The position numbers and the translations under genes were made by a program. Source: Nitrosococcus wardiae (GTDB taxonomy: Bacteria; Pseudomonadota; Gammaproteobacteria; Nitrosococcales; Nitrosococcaceae). From it: DNA of 64,000 nt. This document shows, one piece after another, positions 17,173 to 25,001 of this stretch; position 1 is the first letter of the stretch, and each line of letters begins with the position of its first letter. The stretch spans positions 2,375,659-2,439,658 of the forward strand of contig NZ_CP038033.1 in assembly GCF_004421105.1 (NCBI RefSeq), given 5' to 3'. The notes under the pieces were generated by a model. The model did not search any database, was not told the DNA's origin, and worked only from the letters and a program-made list of their open reading frames with translations.

Positions 17173-17420
17173 GGCGAACCTCTTTGGGGTTTATTTCTCA
17201 ATGCTGATTGCTTTTATAGTAGCTTTCTCAGTATTGGGGTAAAAGCTCGGATTGCTGGCTGCAGTCCGTTCTCTTTAAACAGCGAGTTTATTGAAAAGGC
17301 GTCATCATAATGGGAGCATATTGGAGACCATGGCCAAGCTGTTGAAGCATTACTTAGCTTTGGGGGCGATTGAACCTGCCATCCGATTATCTATCCGCCT
17401 GTTGACATTAGCAAAAATCC

Positions 17421-17460
17421 GCGTAAATCTCCGCCCACTCGGGCGGAGAGACAAGCGGGA
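17421..17460. repeat. Hairpin repeat, copy 1 (possible IS200/IS605-type end)
   Basis: A perfect 8-bp palindrome, CTCCGCCC-ACTC-GGGCGGAG (17429-17448), lies just 3' of the IS200-type transposase remnant. The flanking sequence GCGTAAA...TCGGGCGG-GA-A-AAGCG recurs imperfectly at 28620-28658. IS200/IS605 elements carry subterminal hairpins that are bound by the transposase, so this may be an element end. That assignment is inference. Confidence 0.4.
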
Positions 17461-17474
17461 ACTGCGAAGCAGTT

Positions 17475-17845
17475 TTAGTCCGGTGTTTTCTGTCTATTGA
17501 CGTATGCCTTAAGGGTTTTAGTGGTGGCTGCGCCGGCGCTGCAGGCGAAATACGATCGTGACCACAGCGCGACGCTTTTGCTTAAACGTGGGATGTGGGT
17601 GTTCAAGAATCGTATGCGACGCGAAGAGGTGGACTTCAAATTGTTGACCAATACGCTGATTGACAGCTTCGGAGGGTATTCCACCAGCAGGTGGACATGA
17701 TCTTCCTCGCCATCGAACTCTAGGATGCGGCAATCGAGCTTCTCGCAGGCCGAATCGAACGCTTCACGAAGCTGGCCGATCATGACACCGTCAAATATCT
17801 TTCTACGGTGCCGCTGGTTTACGTATTCAAGGTTGCTACACCGAA
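17475..17845 (-). pseudogene. tnpA: IS200/IS605-family TnpA (Y1 HUH transposase), 5' truncated
   Basis: The frame encodes the HUH metal motif (DHVHLL), the conserved PPKLSISVLVNNLKS segment, LWSRSYFA and the region of the catalytic tyrosine near the C terminus (LKAYVNRQ). In-frame coding can be followed 5' of the first ATG (17783) as EYVNQRHRRKIFDGV, which corresponds to the family's VxVTKYRRKVF strand. The first ~20 residues of the family are missing, and the sequence runs directly into a TPR gene fragment on the opposite strand. The element is therefore broken at its 5' end. No TnpB is present. Confidence 0.75.
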
Positions 17846-17848
17846 GCC

Positions 17849-18459
17849 TTGGAGGCTTTGGGCAGGGCTGAGCAGTTAATGGGGCCTCAGCCTCAAATCG
17901 AGCAATTGGCGCAAATTTACCATCATCGGGGCAATATTCTATTTCCTTTAGGCCGCATCGAGGATTGTTTGAGTGCTCACCGGCAAGCGCTTAAATTCGC
18001 TACAGAAACCAACTCTCCTCTGCTGGAAGTCTGTGCTTTAAGTGGGCTAGGGGATGCCTATTACCAGAGTGCGGTTTGATGATCGCCGCCTATGGCTATT
18101 TTGACCGTTGCGTGGCGTTGTGCCGCGAGCATGGTTTGGGTCGAGTGGAGGTTGCCAATCTTGCCATGCGTGGAGTCACTCAATTTTATCAAAATGCCAT
18201 TGAAGCTGCCTTGGCAGATAAGGATTGGTGCGCGGCAGAGCGCTATGCTGCATTGCTGGAGGAATACACCCGGCTAGAACCACTGCCTTGGAGTGATTTC
18301 TTTATTGAGTGGGCCCGTGTACTCGCTGCTTTAGGGGCTGGTATTCGGGAAAGTACAATGGAGGAAACATTGCAGCAGCTTTATGCAGAAGCTAGGCGAG
18401 CGAATTTTAAGGCAGCATTGCCTGCACTTCAGGAAGCGCTTGAGATTATCAAGCCTTGA
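17849..18459 (+). pseudogene. Fragment of a large TPR-domain (adenylate cyclase/ATPase-associated) protein
   Basis: Two adjacent plus-strand frames together give tetratricopeptide-type sequence. The first is 17849-18079: QIYHHRGNILFPLGRIEDCLSAHRQ, ending in LSGLGDAYY. The second is 18076-18459: YGYFDRCVALCREHGLGRVEVANLAMRG onward. This is the C-terminal TPR tail of a family of large signalling ATPases or guanylate-cyclase-like proteins. The 5' part is absent, replaced by the IS200 remnant. The two frames are separated by a frameshift at about 18076, and the spacing suggests a further internal deletion after FYQNAIEAAL. It is a remnant, not a functional gene. Confidence 0.7.
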
Positions 18460-18501
18460 ATAGTTGGATGACCCTTTGGGGTAGTTATTGCTTTTCTTTT
18501 T

Positions 18502-18705
18502 TTATTTTGGGAAATTGGGCTTATCTCGGTGATCTGAATTAACCTCACGTAAAATGGTCTCTAAGTCCAATTCTCGAATGGCCGCTACTGCATATTCCCA
18601 CCGGCCTTCGGCGCAAAGTCCGCTTATTCCAGCGTCCTCGTAAGCATTAAGCGCAGCCTCTAAACAGGCCAGCCGGACGGTTTCTGCGATTTTAGTATTG
18701 TTCAT
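18502..18705 (-). CDS. Small conserved hypothetical protein
   Basis: This 67-residue protein is predicted to be mainly helical (KIAETVRLACLEAALNAYEDAG, then GLCAEGRWEYAVAAIRELD). It resembles a small family of uncharacterised proteobacterial proteins containing A-x-x-AYEDA-x-ISGLC-x-EGRWE. These are sometimes labelled acetyltransferases, but no acetyltransferase motif is present here. It lies convergent with the broken TPR gene and 90 bp from the left end of the IS1634-like element. The function is unknown. Confidence 0.6.
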   Translation of the reverse strand: MNNTKIAETVRLACLEAALNAYEDAGISGLCAEGRWEYAVAAIRELDLETILREVNSDHRDKPNFPK

Positions 18706-18795
18706 ATGTGTGATTCATAGAGATGGTTTCAACGCTTTCAGAGCGGTATCCATTGCGTAATTTTGCAAGATAATACGTTCCTTGTTGGGGTCGAA

Positions 18796-19630
18796 CCGAC
18801 TTTCCGACCCCCCTATAAAGATATTCCCGATTTTCACGGGTAAGCCTCCAGATAGGGTGAACCCAGCAAGACCAGCAGTGTTCTAAGTTCTTCTTTGAGA
18901 TGGACGGTCAAAACTTGGGTGGTCTCTTGGGTGATCAAGAGCAGATGCACATCCAAAAAGAGTTCAAAGACCCCTCGGGCGGTGGGTTTGTGGGGGGGGT
19001 TGCCCTTTTGATCGGGCACACTGGCCTGATGGGCGGCGAGGGTGGTGCAGATACGCTGCTCCAGCGCTGCATAAACCAGGAGGCAGACGGTCATGACCAT
19101 CAGCAGCGCCATGAGACGCTCGACCTTTTTGAGAAAGAGGGTGGCCGCCAGGAACATGGGGACTTTAAGAAATTTAAAGTCCTGTTCTGAGATCGCTTGC
19201 CCCTTGTAGGTGGTGAGTATGTCGGGGTCACTGAGCGCTTGGCCATCGAGTTCATGGGTGGCGAGGAGGAATAAAGAGGCCCGGGTGAGGCGCTGTTGAT
19301 AGTGGGTGATGGGCGCCGCGAGATACCCTTGAAGGCGGTAACGGGTGCTTTGATCGGAGCTATCTTTGCGGGGCCGTCCAGGCTGAGCATAGTGCACAGT
19401 CTCCGTGACACTGGCCTCCTTTGTTCATTATAGTTAATGAGCTCTAGGGCCACCTGGTTCAGATCCGGTTGATTGTCACGACTATATCGAGCAACTCGCC
19501 AACCCCTAATTCATCAAACATCCCGGCCACCAAGCCCACATGCTCTATCGTCTTCGTTTCATAGTTCGTGTCCATCCGCTTAGCATGGCACTTAAACCTC
19601 ACTTTCTCAAAGGGGGGGTCGGAAAGTCGG
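18796..19630. mobile_element. Internally deleted IS1634-like element with intact terminal inverted repeats
   Basis: An 18-bp perfect inverted repeat bounds the element: CCGACTTTCCGACCCCCC at 18796-18813 and its exact complement at 19613-19630. Inside are the N-terminal and C-terminal ends of one minus-strand transposase with the middle missing. At about 835 bp it is much shorter than a full IS1634-type element. It would be non-autonomous but could be mobilised in trans if a complete copy exists elsewhere. Target-site duplications could not be defined by eye. Confidence 0.7.
18834..19575 (-). pseudogene. DUF4277/IS1634-type transposase with internal deletion
   Basis: The 5' end (19575 downward) encodes MDTNYETKTIEHVGLVAGMF and then DELGVGELLDIVV, the DUF4277 start of IS1634-like transposases. 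The 3' end (19397 down to 18834) encodes the C-terminal region, including LKVPMFLAATLFLKKVERLM, then ALLMVMTVCLLVYAALEQR. The catalytic DDE core, several hundred residues, is absent, and the two pieces are joined out of frame around 19400-19470. No active transposase can be made. Confidence 0.75.
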
Positions 19631-19631
19631 G

Positions 19632-19755
19632 TCGTACATTTCCCCCACATCCTCCCACAGCGGTGTTTGGTGGATAGGGAATGGCATCTGCTCAATCACT
19701 TGCTCCAGAAAATCAAGCGTATTTGCAGCGGCGGCGGCTTGATCGACTCCAAGCG
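19632..19755 (-). pseudogene. Short fragment resembling an IS481-type transposase
   Basis: One minus-strand frame outside the right inverted repeat reads AANTLDFLEQVIEQMPFPIHQ. This resembles the segment before the second catalytic Asp in IS481/integrase-core transposases (FL-x-x-x-x-x-x-FPFPI-x-x-x-QTD). The frame is interrupted on one side by a stop and on the other by the IS1634-like inverted repeat, which suggests that element inserted into an older one. The match is short and made by eye. Confidence 0.3.
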
Positions 19756-19986
19756 GGGGAAAATATCAATATTTATGCCCATTAACAACAAAGTACAGTT
19801 ATTAACCAGTTATTAAGAAAAGTAGACGCTTTTTTGATCGTTCAACAGCGAGTTTGATAAAATATCTGACTTCATGTATCTTTCATCTTAACACTTAAAA
19901 TTAAAAATAGGCGTTTATTTTTCTTATACACCGCACTATCTAATTAAAGTAAAATAAACAGCTCATGTAACTGCATCAGTGTCTTG

Positions 19987-21825
19987 ATGAATATCCTTGG
20001 TATCTCGGCTTATTACCACGATAGTGCCGCCGCCCTAGTGCGCGATGGGCACATCGTCGCCGCGGCACAGGAAGAACGCTTTAGCCGTAAAAAGCATGAT
20101 GCGCGCTTCCCGGTAAACGCATTGGACTACTGCCTGGCTGGCAGCAGCACCGAATTGAAGGATGTTGACTATCTTGTTTTTTATGAGAAGCCACTGCTCA
20201 AATTCGACCGTCTGCTGGAAACATATCTGGCCTACGCGCCCGATGGATTCCAATCATTTGCCGCGGCCATGCCAGTATGGCTCAAGGAAAAGTTGTTCCT
20301 GAAAAAACTGCTGAAGGAGGAATTTGCTGCACTTGGCCATTGCAAGACAAAAGATCTTCCACCGCTGCTGTTCACCGAGCATCATCAATCTCACGCGGCG
20401 TCCGCGTTTTTTCCGAGTCCGTTTGAAAAGGCCGCCATCCTGTGCATGGACGGTGTCGGCGAATGGGCGACGACGAGTGTATGGTTGGGCGCAGGTAACT
20501 CGCTCGAGCCCCAATGGGAGATCGACTTCCCACACTCTCTTGGACTCCTGTACTCGGCGTTTACTTATTACACCGGCTTCAAGGTCAATTCCGGTGAATA
20601 TAAGCTTATGGGGCTCGCCCCGTATGGCACACCGAAATACGCTGAGCTGATTCTGGACAAACTCCTCTCGCTGAAGGAAGACGGGAGTTTTCGCATGGAT
20701 ATGCAGTATTTCAATTATGCCACCGGGTTGACGATGACCAATCGTAAATTCGACGATCTGTTTGGCGGTCCGCCACGCAAGCCGGAATCGCCGGTCACAC
20801 AGCGCGAGATGGACATCGCCTCCTCGATCCAGGCTGTCACAGAGGAAGTGGTTCTGCGTGTGGCGAATAACATTCACCAGGAGACCGGCGCGGATTACTT
20901 GTGCCTTGCCGGTGGCGTTGCATTGAATTGCGTTGCTAACGGGCGATTGCTGCGCGAAGGGCCATTCAAGGATCTTTGGATTCAACCTGCAGCAGGAGAT
21001 TCCGGCGGGGCCCTCGGTGCGGCGCTATCCATCTGGTACGAATATCTTGGCAATTCGCGCACGGTTGGGCAGACAGATAGCATGGCCGGCGCTTACCTCG
21101 GCCCCAGGTTCTCGGATGATGAAATAAAACATTACCTGGATTCCGTGAATGCAAACTATGAAAAACTGGCCGATGCTGAACTGATGCCCCGACTCGCCGA
21201 TATTCTGGCCGGGGAAAACGTCGTCGGGTGGTTCCAGGGGCGTATGGAATATGGGCCGCGCGCCTTGGGCGGACGGTCAATCATTGGTGATCCCCGCAGT
21301 AAGGCAATGCAGTCGGTCATGAATCTGAAGATTAAATACCGTGAATCGTTTAGGCCCTTTGCGCCCTCCATACTGGCGGATCATGTGTCTGATTATTTCG
21401 ACATTGACTGTTCTAGCCCTTATATGTTGCTGGTGGCGCCCGTTAAGGAGCGGCATCGTACACCGATGACCGCAGAGCAGGAGAAGCTCTTCGGCATTGA
21501 GAAATTGAATGTGCCGCGTTCCGCCATCCCTGCTATAACACACGTTGACTATTCGGCTCGTATTCAGACTGTTCACAAGGAAACCAATCCACGTTATTAC
21601 GACCTGATCAATCATTTTAAAAAACGAACCGGTTGCCCGGTGATGGTAAACACCTCATTTAATGTCCGCGGTGAACCGATCGTGTGCACTCCCGAGGACG
21701 CCTATCGGTGCTTTATGCGCACCGAAATGGATTATCTGGTCATCGAGGGATTTCTGATGGCCAAGCGGAATCAGCCGGCCTGGGAAAAGGATGACTCCTG
21801 GAAGGATGAATTCGAACTGGATTGA
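19987..21825 (+). CDS. NodU/CmcH/SxtI-family O-carbamoyltransferase
   Basis: This 612-residue protein starts at ATG 19987 (MNILGISAYYHDSAAALV); the TTG just before it is less likely. The N-terminal Kae1-like domain carries HHQSHAASAFF and CMDGVGEWAT, and the body has GEYKLMGLAPYG, CLAGGVALNCVANG and the GDSGGALGAAL phosphate-loop region. The C-terminal domain shows GRMEYGPRALGGRSI and NTSFNVRGEPIV. Family members transfer a carbamoyl group from carbamoyl phosphate, via carbamoyl-adenylate, to a hydroxyl on a small molecule, glycan or antibiotic. It heads a tight four-gene cassette whose order (carbamoyltransferase, SxtJ, DUF5989, GDSL) matches sxtI-J-K-L. The acceptor is unknown. The cassette is flanked by transposon and pseudogene debris. 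Confidence 0.92.
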   Translation: MNILGISAYYHDSAAALVRDGHIVAAAQEERFSRKKHDARFPVNALDYCLAGSSTELKDVDYLVFYEKPLLKFDRLLETYLAYAPDGFQSFAAAMPVWLKEKLFLKKLLKEEFAALGHCKTKDLPPLLFTEHHQSHAASAFFPSPFEKAAILCMDGVGEWATTSVWLGAGNSLEPQWEIDFPHSLGLLYSAFTYYTGFKVNSGEYKLMGLAPYGTPKYAELILDKLLSLKEDGSFRMDMQYFNYATGLTMTNRKFDDLFGGPPRKPESPVTQREMDIASSIQAVTEEVVLRVANNIHQETGADYLCLAGGVALNCVANGRLLREGPFKDLWIQPAAGDSGGALGAALSIWYEYLGNSRTVGQTDSMAGAYLGPRFSDDEIKHYLDSVNANYEKLADAELMPRLADILAGENVVGWFQGRMEYGPRALGGRSIIGDPRSKAMQSVMNLKIKYRESFRPFAPSILADHVSDYFDIDCSSPYMLLVAPVKERHRTPMTAEQEKLFGIEKLNVPRSAIPAITHVDYSARIQTVHKETNPRYYDLINHFKKRTGCPVMVNTSFNVRGEPIVCTPEDAYRCFMRTEMDYLVIEGFLMAKRNQPAWEKDDSWKDEFELD

Positions 21826-21836
21826 GGCGCTGAATC

Positions 21837-22241
21837 ATGTATGAAATACCAGAATTGGACGCACGGGGGCTGCGCAATTTTGCGCTACTGACGGGTGCCA
21901 TTATCATTGTCCTGGTCGGCCTCTTTTTCCCCTGGGTGTTTGGATTCAAGATCCCGGTCTGGCCTTGGGTGCTTGCTAGCGTGTTGGCGGCTTGGGGGTT
22001 GGTTGCGCCCGCGACCTTAAGACCCGTCTACCGTGGCTGGATGAAGTTTGGGCAGTTACTCAGCAAAATTACGACACCGCTCGTGCTGGGCATAGTATTT
22101 TATCTGGTGATCTTTCCCATCGGTTTTGTAATGCGGATGTTTGGCCGGGATCCTATGATAGGACGTATAAACACTGTCGTGCGGACCTACAGGATTCCAA
22201 GCGCTAAACCCCCCAAGGAAAATATAGAGCGACCTTTCTGA
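21837..22241 (+). CDS. SxtJ-family small membrane protein
   Basis: This 134-residue protein starts 11 bp after the carbamoyltransferase. It has hydrophobic segments at about residues 14-34, 40-58 and 78-98, with conserved-looking RGLRNFALLTG at the start and YRGWMKFGQLLSKITTP, GIVFYLVIFPIGFVMRMFG and DPM in the C-terminal half. This arrangement matches the SxtJ family, named from saxitoxin gene clusters and regularly found next to a carbamoyltransferase. The biochemical role is not known. Its stop codon overlaps the start of the next gene by one base (TGATG), so translation is probably coupled. Confidence 0.85.
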   Translation: MYEIPELDARGLRNFALLTGAIIIVLVGLFFPWVFGFKIPVWPWVLASVLAAWGLVAPATLRPVYRGWMKFGQLLSKITTPLVLGIVFYLVIFPIGFVMRMFGRDPMIGRINTVVRTYRIPSAKPPKENIERPF

Positions 22242-22393
22242 TGATTGAGCTGATAAAAGATCTTTGGTGTTTCATGCGTGAGCGTAAAAAGCTCTGGATG
22301 GCACCGATCATAGTCGTGATGCTACTCCTGGGCGCACTAATCGTCCTGGGCCAGGGCTCTGCCGTCGCACCATTCATCTACACTCTGTTTTAA
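22241..22393 (+). CDS. DUF5989 (SxtK-like) single-pass membrane peptide
   Basis: This 50-residue gene starts at the ATG overlapping the SxtJ stop codon (TGATG). It encodes MIELIKDLWCFMRERKKLW, then a single membrane helix (APIIVVMLLLGALIVLG) and a short tail ending SAVAPFIYTLF. The pattern (amphipathic start, RERKK basic patch, one helix, GQGSA-x-APFIYTLF end) matches DUF5989, to which the saxitoxin-cluster protein SxtK belongs. It probably sits in the inner membrane with the SxtJ-like protein, perhaps presenting substrate to, or anchoring, the carbamoyltransferase. That role is inference. Confidence 0.85.
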   Translation: MIELIKDLWCFMRERKKLWMAPIIVVMLLLGALIVLGQGSAVAPFIYTLF

Positions 22394-22517
22394 AAGCCAG
22401 CTATGCAGGCGCGGATGAAGATGGCCTCATGCTGATGTGAAGTAATCATGGTGCTGCAAAGGGAGGACGCTGCATGCCAGTTGGAAACTTTTCCATGAGG
22501 CTGGCGGAGAATCAATC

Positions 22518-23693
22518 ATGAGTAGGGCCAGGACTATCACATTCAGCCTTTTTCCTGTGTTGCTCCTGCTGGTGATTCTGGAGATAACTGGCAGGGTCAT
22601 CTATCCGTTTGACATTGACGCTAGGGCAATGATCAAGGCGGAGCGCGATCCACGCATTCGGCTGAGCTATCTTTCTCGGTCCGGTGACGGGAAATCCATT
22701 CTTTTTGATGTGCATCGTCAACCACAGCGCTATATCCCGTTTTTGGGATGGATAGGAGCACCAAACACTGATTTGCCGACCATAAGTACAAACTCCCTGG
22801 GCTTTCGAGACGACCCCATCGAGCCGCGCCAAACAGATGAACGGCGCGTGCTGATACTCGGCGGCTCCACAGCCTGGGGTCTCGGCGCATCTGCTAATGA
22901 GTATACCGTTACCGGGGTCATGGAATCGCTCCTGAACCAGGGCACACAGGCCTACAACTATCGCGTGATGAACGGGGCCTATCCCGGCTGGCAATCGCGA
23001 AATGAGCTGATAGCGCTTATGGAATTCTATAATCGCTTTGACCCCGATTATGTCATTGTGCTCACCGGCTATAATGACTTGTTCACACTGACCCATGGCA
23101 ACGATGGCGAGTTGCATACGCGCCCGGAAAGCCGAATGTTAGCCAATGCCGTCGATGAATCCCTCAAACCAATGACGACAATCCGGGCGCTGCGCAAGGT
23201 TGCGGGATCACTTGGTATCTGGCGGATCGTTATCCATTTCAGGGAGAAGATGACCCTGGCAAAGCCGCATGATGGCGTTACCCGCTATAATGCCGAAACC
23301 TCCAGCAAGGTTGCGTCTGATATCCTTGATCGATATCTCGCCATGGCGGACTATACCCAGCGGCATGGATCACAACTCATCATTGCGTTGCAACCCGATA
23401 TATACACGACAGAAAAAGCCATGACCGGCGAGGAACTCGGCGTGAGGCGGCGGGTCACGGAAGGCTGGCGCGATATCGAAACAACTTACGGAAAATATCG
23501 GGCGGACTTGCACCAACTGTTAACTGAAAATCTGATCGCTGCAGGAATTCCGGTCATCGATCTTGCGGGTGCCTTTGACGGGGTACAGGCGCCGGTGTTT
23601 ATCGACGCCTGTCACTTGAATGACGAGGGATATTATGATCTCGGCGTTTTCCTTTTCAAACAGGTCGGAGACCATTTAACCGCCATGCGGTGA
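22518..23693 (+). CDS. SGNH/GDSL-family hydrolase (SxtL-like position)
   Basis: This 391-residue protein has an N-terminal membrane anchor or signal segment (residues about 8-22). The SGNH catalytic blocks follow: Ser117 in LILGGSTAWGLG, the GYND block III with Asn186, and the Asp363-x-x-His366 pair in IDACHLND. Members are esterases, lipases or O-acyl-sugar hydrolases, many involved in modifying exopolysaccharides outside the membrane. It is fourth in the cassette, 124 bp after the DUF5989 gene. SxtL in saxitoxin clusters is also a GDSL hydrolase in this position. The substrate is unknown, and export suggests a cell-envelope or polysaccharide target. Confidence 0.88.
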   Translation: MSRARTITFSLFPVLLLLVILEITGRVIYPFDIDARAMIKAERDPRIRLSYLSRSGDGKSILFDVHRQPQRYIPFLGWIGAPNTDLPTISTNSLGFRDDPIEPRQTDERRVLILGGSTAWGLGASANEYTVTGVMESLLNQGTQAYNYRVMNGAYPGWQSRNELIALMEFYNRFDPDYVIVLTGYNDLFTLTHGNDGELHTRPESRMLANAVDESLKPMTTIRALRKVAGSLGIWRIVIHFREKMTLAKPHDGVTRYNAETSSKVASDILDRYLAMADYTQRHGSQLIIALQPDIYTTEKAMTGEELGVRRRVTEGWRDIETTYGKYRADLHQLLTENLIAAGIPVIDLAGAFDGVQAPVFIDACHLNDEGYYDLGVFLFKQVGDHLTAMR

Positions 23694-23756
23694 ATCCCGG
23701 CGCAGGCCCAGAGAGAGTGCAGATGGCGCGCGAGCTAATGGGCACAGGCCCTTCAC

Positions 23757-24072
23757 GTCCACGTAGGCAATAAAGCAATCCTCGCCCCCCTTGACTGGCC
23801 GTGGGATTGCTCTATAGGCTCTCGGTGATCTCCCTGGTTAGCCGGCCGCGGTGCCCACGCTCCACAACTGGAATTTCTCCGCCGAGCCGTTATCGCAGTC
23901 ACCCACGCTGGCCTGAATACGGTCCTTGACGCGCTGAGCACTGATGTCCCGATGGTGGCCATTCTGATGACCAATGAGCATCGGGTATCGCCATCCGGAG
24001 TGCCTGGGCGGGAGCCGGGGAGAGTATCACACTCCCGCGGGCAACCCCCAGGGGGCTACGTTTATTGGTGAG
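23757..24072 (+). pseudogene. Remnant of a GT1 (UGT/CrtX-like) glycosyltransferase
   Basis: In one plus-strand frame, HAPQLEFLRRAVIAVTHAGL and NTVLDALSTDVPMVAIL are legible. These match the nucleotide-sugar-binding signature of bacterial UGT-type glycosyltransferases (APQ-LE-L-RA, THAG-NT-L-AL, GVPM-AIP). The same frame upstream (VHVGNKAILAPLDWPWDC) is interrupted by a TGA at about 23826, and most of the protein is absent. The fragment lies immediately after the carbamoyltransferase cassette, so that cassette may once have sat in a larger glycan- or glycoside-modifying locus. Confidence 0.6.
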
Positions 24073-24230
24073 CCGGGTACTATCAGACCCCTCCTGCACT
24101 GCCGCTGCCCAGTGTGTCCGTAACTCATTGAGGTACCAGTACTTTGGCTATCATGCCCTGAATATAATTTCATCTGATCATGTCCGGTATGTTAAATGCT
24201 AACTTTACCATGGTGAGAAGAGAGGTGGGG

Positions 24231-24977
24231 TTAAACCATTAAGGTATCCATGAGATCAATCATAAATTCTGTGTTCTCTTGATCGACAGGGTCCCAGCCG
24301 CTAAAGCCGAGGCTTTTCAAAACGCCTTGACCTTTTTCATCTTCTATCATGTCCATTAGCGCCTGTAATAGGATTTCTTGCTTCGCCGCTAAGGCGGGGC
24401 CAAGCATTAGTGAGTGATGAATGACATGAATTTGGCTGTTGACTAAAACCCGAAGCTGGTTTTTGACGACAGAAGACAAATTATCAAAAGCTTCAGCAAG
24501 GAAAATGCCCACATCACTTTCACCGCGTAATAAGTCTTTTGCAACCATGATGTAATTATCTCGTATATTCAACTGAATATTGGAGGAATTCAAATCAGCA
24601 GGCTCAAGCATAATTAATCCCATCATGTGGACATCGGGATCATTGGTAATCGCCACTTTTACTCCGGCTTGCAAATCTTCTACGGCTTTTGCAGAATTAT
24701 TCGCGTTAACGGCGATAGTGGCTTCGTCGGAATCACCCTTGGGCTTAACTAAAGCAGTGAACCTTTTTTCTCTTACCAGCATAGAGGCATCATAGGGATT
24801 AGCGTAAATCAAATCTACTTTTCCTGCTTCGATGGCGTCACGCTGAGTTTTAAAATCATTATACATTTCTAGATGAACGGCCTCACCAAGAGCTTTCTGT
24901 AGCCAAGTATTGAAAATATACCAGCCAGATAAATGATCTGGAGTAAAATCTGGGCTGACTGTAAAATTGTATGGCAT
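24231..24977 (-). CDS. Cytoplasmic PhnD-like substrate-binding protein
   Basis: This 248-residue protein has the fold signatures of phosphate/phosphonate-type periplasmic binding proteins (PhnD/TauT-like). These include FTPDHLSGWYIFNTWLQKAL, the VDLIYANPYDASML segment that contacts ligand, DEATIAVNANN, and VAKDLLRGESDVGIFLAEAFD. There is no signal peptide or lipobox: the gene begins MPYNFTVSPDFTPDH, directly at the first strand. It should therefore be cytoplasmic and not part of a transporter, and no permease or ATPase gene is nearby. It is the third gene of a roadblock/PAS/PhnD-like operon, 24 bp after the PAS gene, so it is more likely a ligand-sensing component of a signalling complex. Confidence 0.8.
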   Translation of the reverse strand: MPYNFTVSPDFTPDHLSGWYIFNTWLQKALGEAVHLEMYNDFKTQRDAIEAGKVDLIYANPYDASMLVREKRFTALVKPKGDSDEATIAVNANNSAKAVEDLQAGVKVAITNDPDVHMMGLIMLEPADLNSSNIQLNIRDNYIMVAKDLLRGESDVGIFLAEAFDNLSSVVKNQLRVLVNSQIHVIHHSLMLGPALAAKQEILLQALMDMIEDEKGQGVLKSLGFSGWDPVDQENTEFMIDLMDTLMV

Positions 24978-25001
24978 TGATTTATCTCCGCGGATTTTAG
25001 G

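Noticed and set aside
17291-17500. 69-codon plus-strand frame
   Set aside because: No ribosome-binding site or recognisable product; it runs through the hairpin repeat and the end of the IS200 remnant.
20254-20985. 243-codon minus-strand frame inside the carbamoyltransferase gene
   Set aside because: Shadow of the clearly conserved plus-strand gene; the antisense translation has no recognisable motif.
22512-23117. 201-codon minus-strand frame opposite the GDSL hydrolase
   Set aside because: Shadow frame; all SGNH catalytic blocks are in the plus-strand gene.
19987-23693. Evidence for an actual saxitoxin-type toxin cluster
   Set aside because: Only the I-J-K-L carbamoylation set is present; no polyketide synthase-like, amidinotransferase, oxygenase or export genes of a toxin pathway occur nearby.
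23899-24099. 66-codon minus-strand frame in the region after the GDSL gene
   Set aside because: The plus strand of this region carries legible UGT glycosyltransferase motifs, so the minus frame is accidental.
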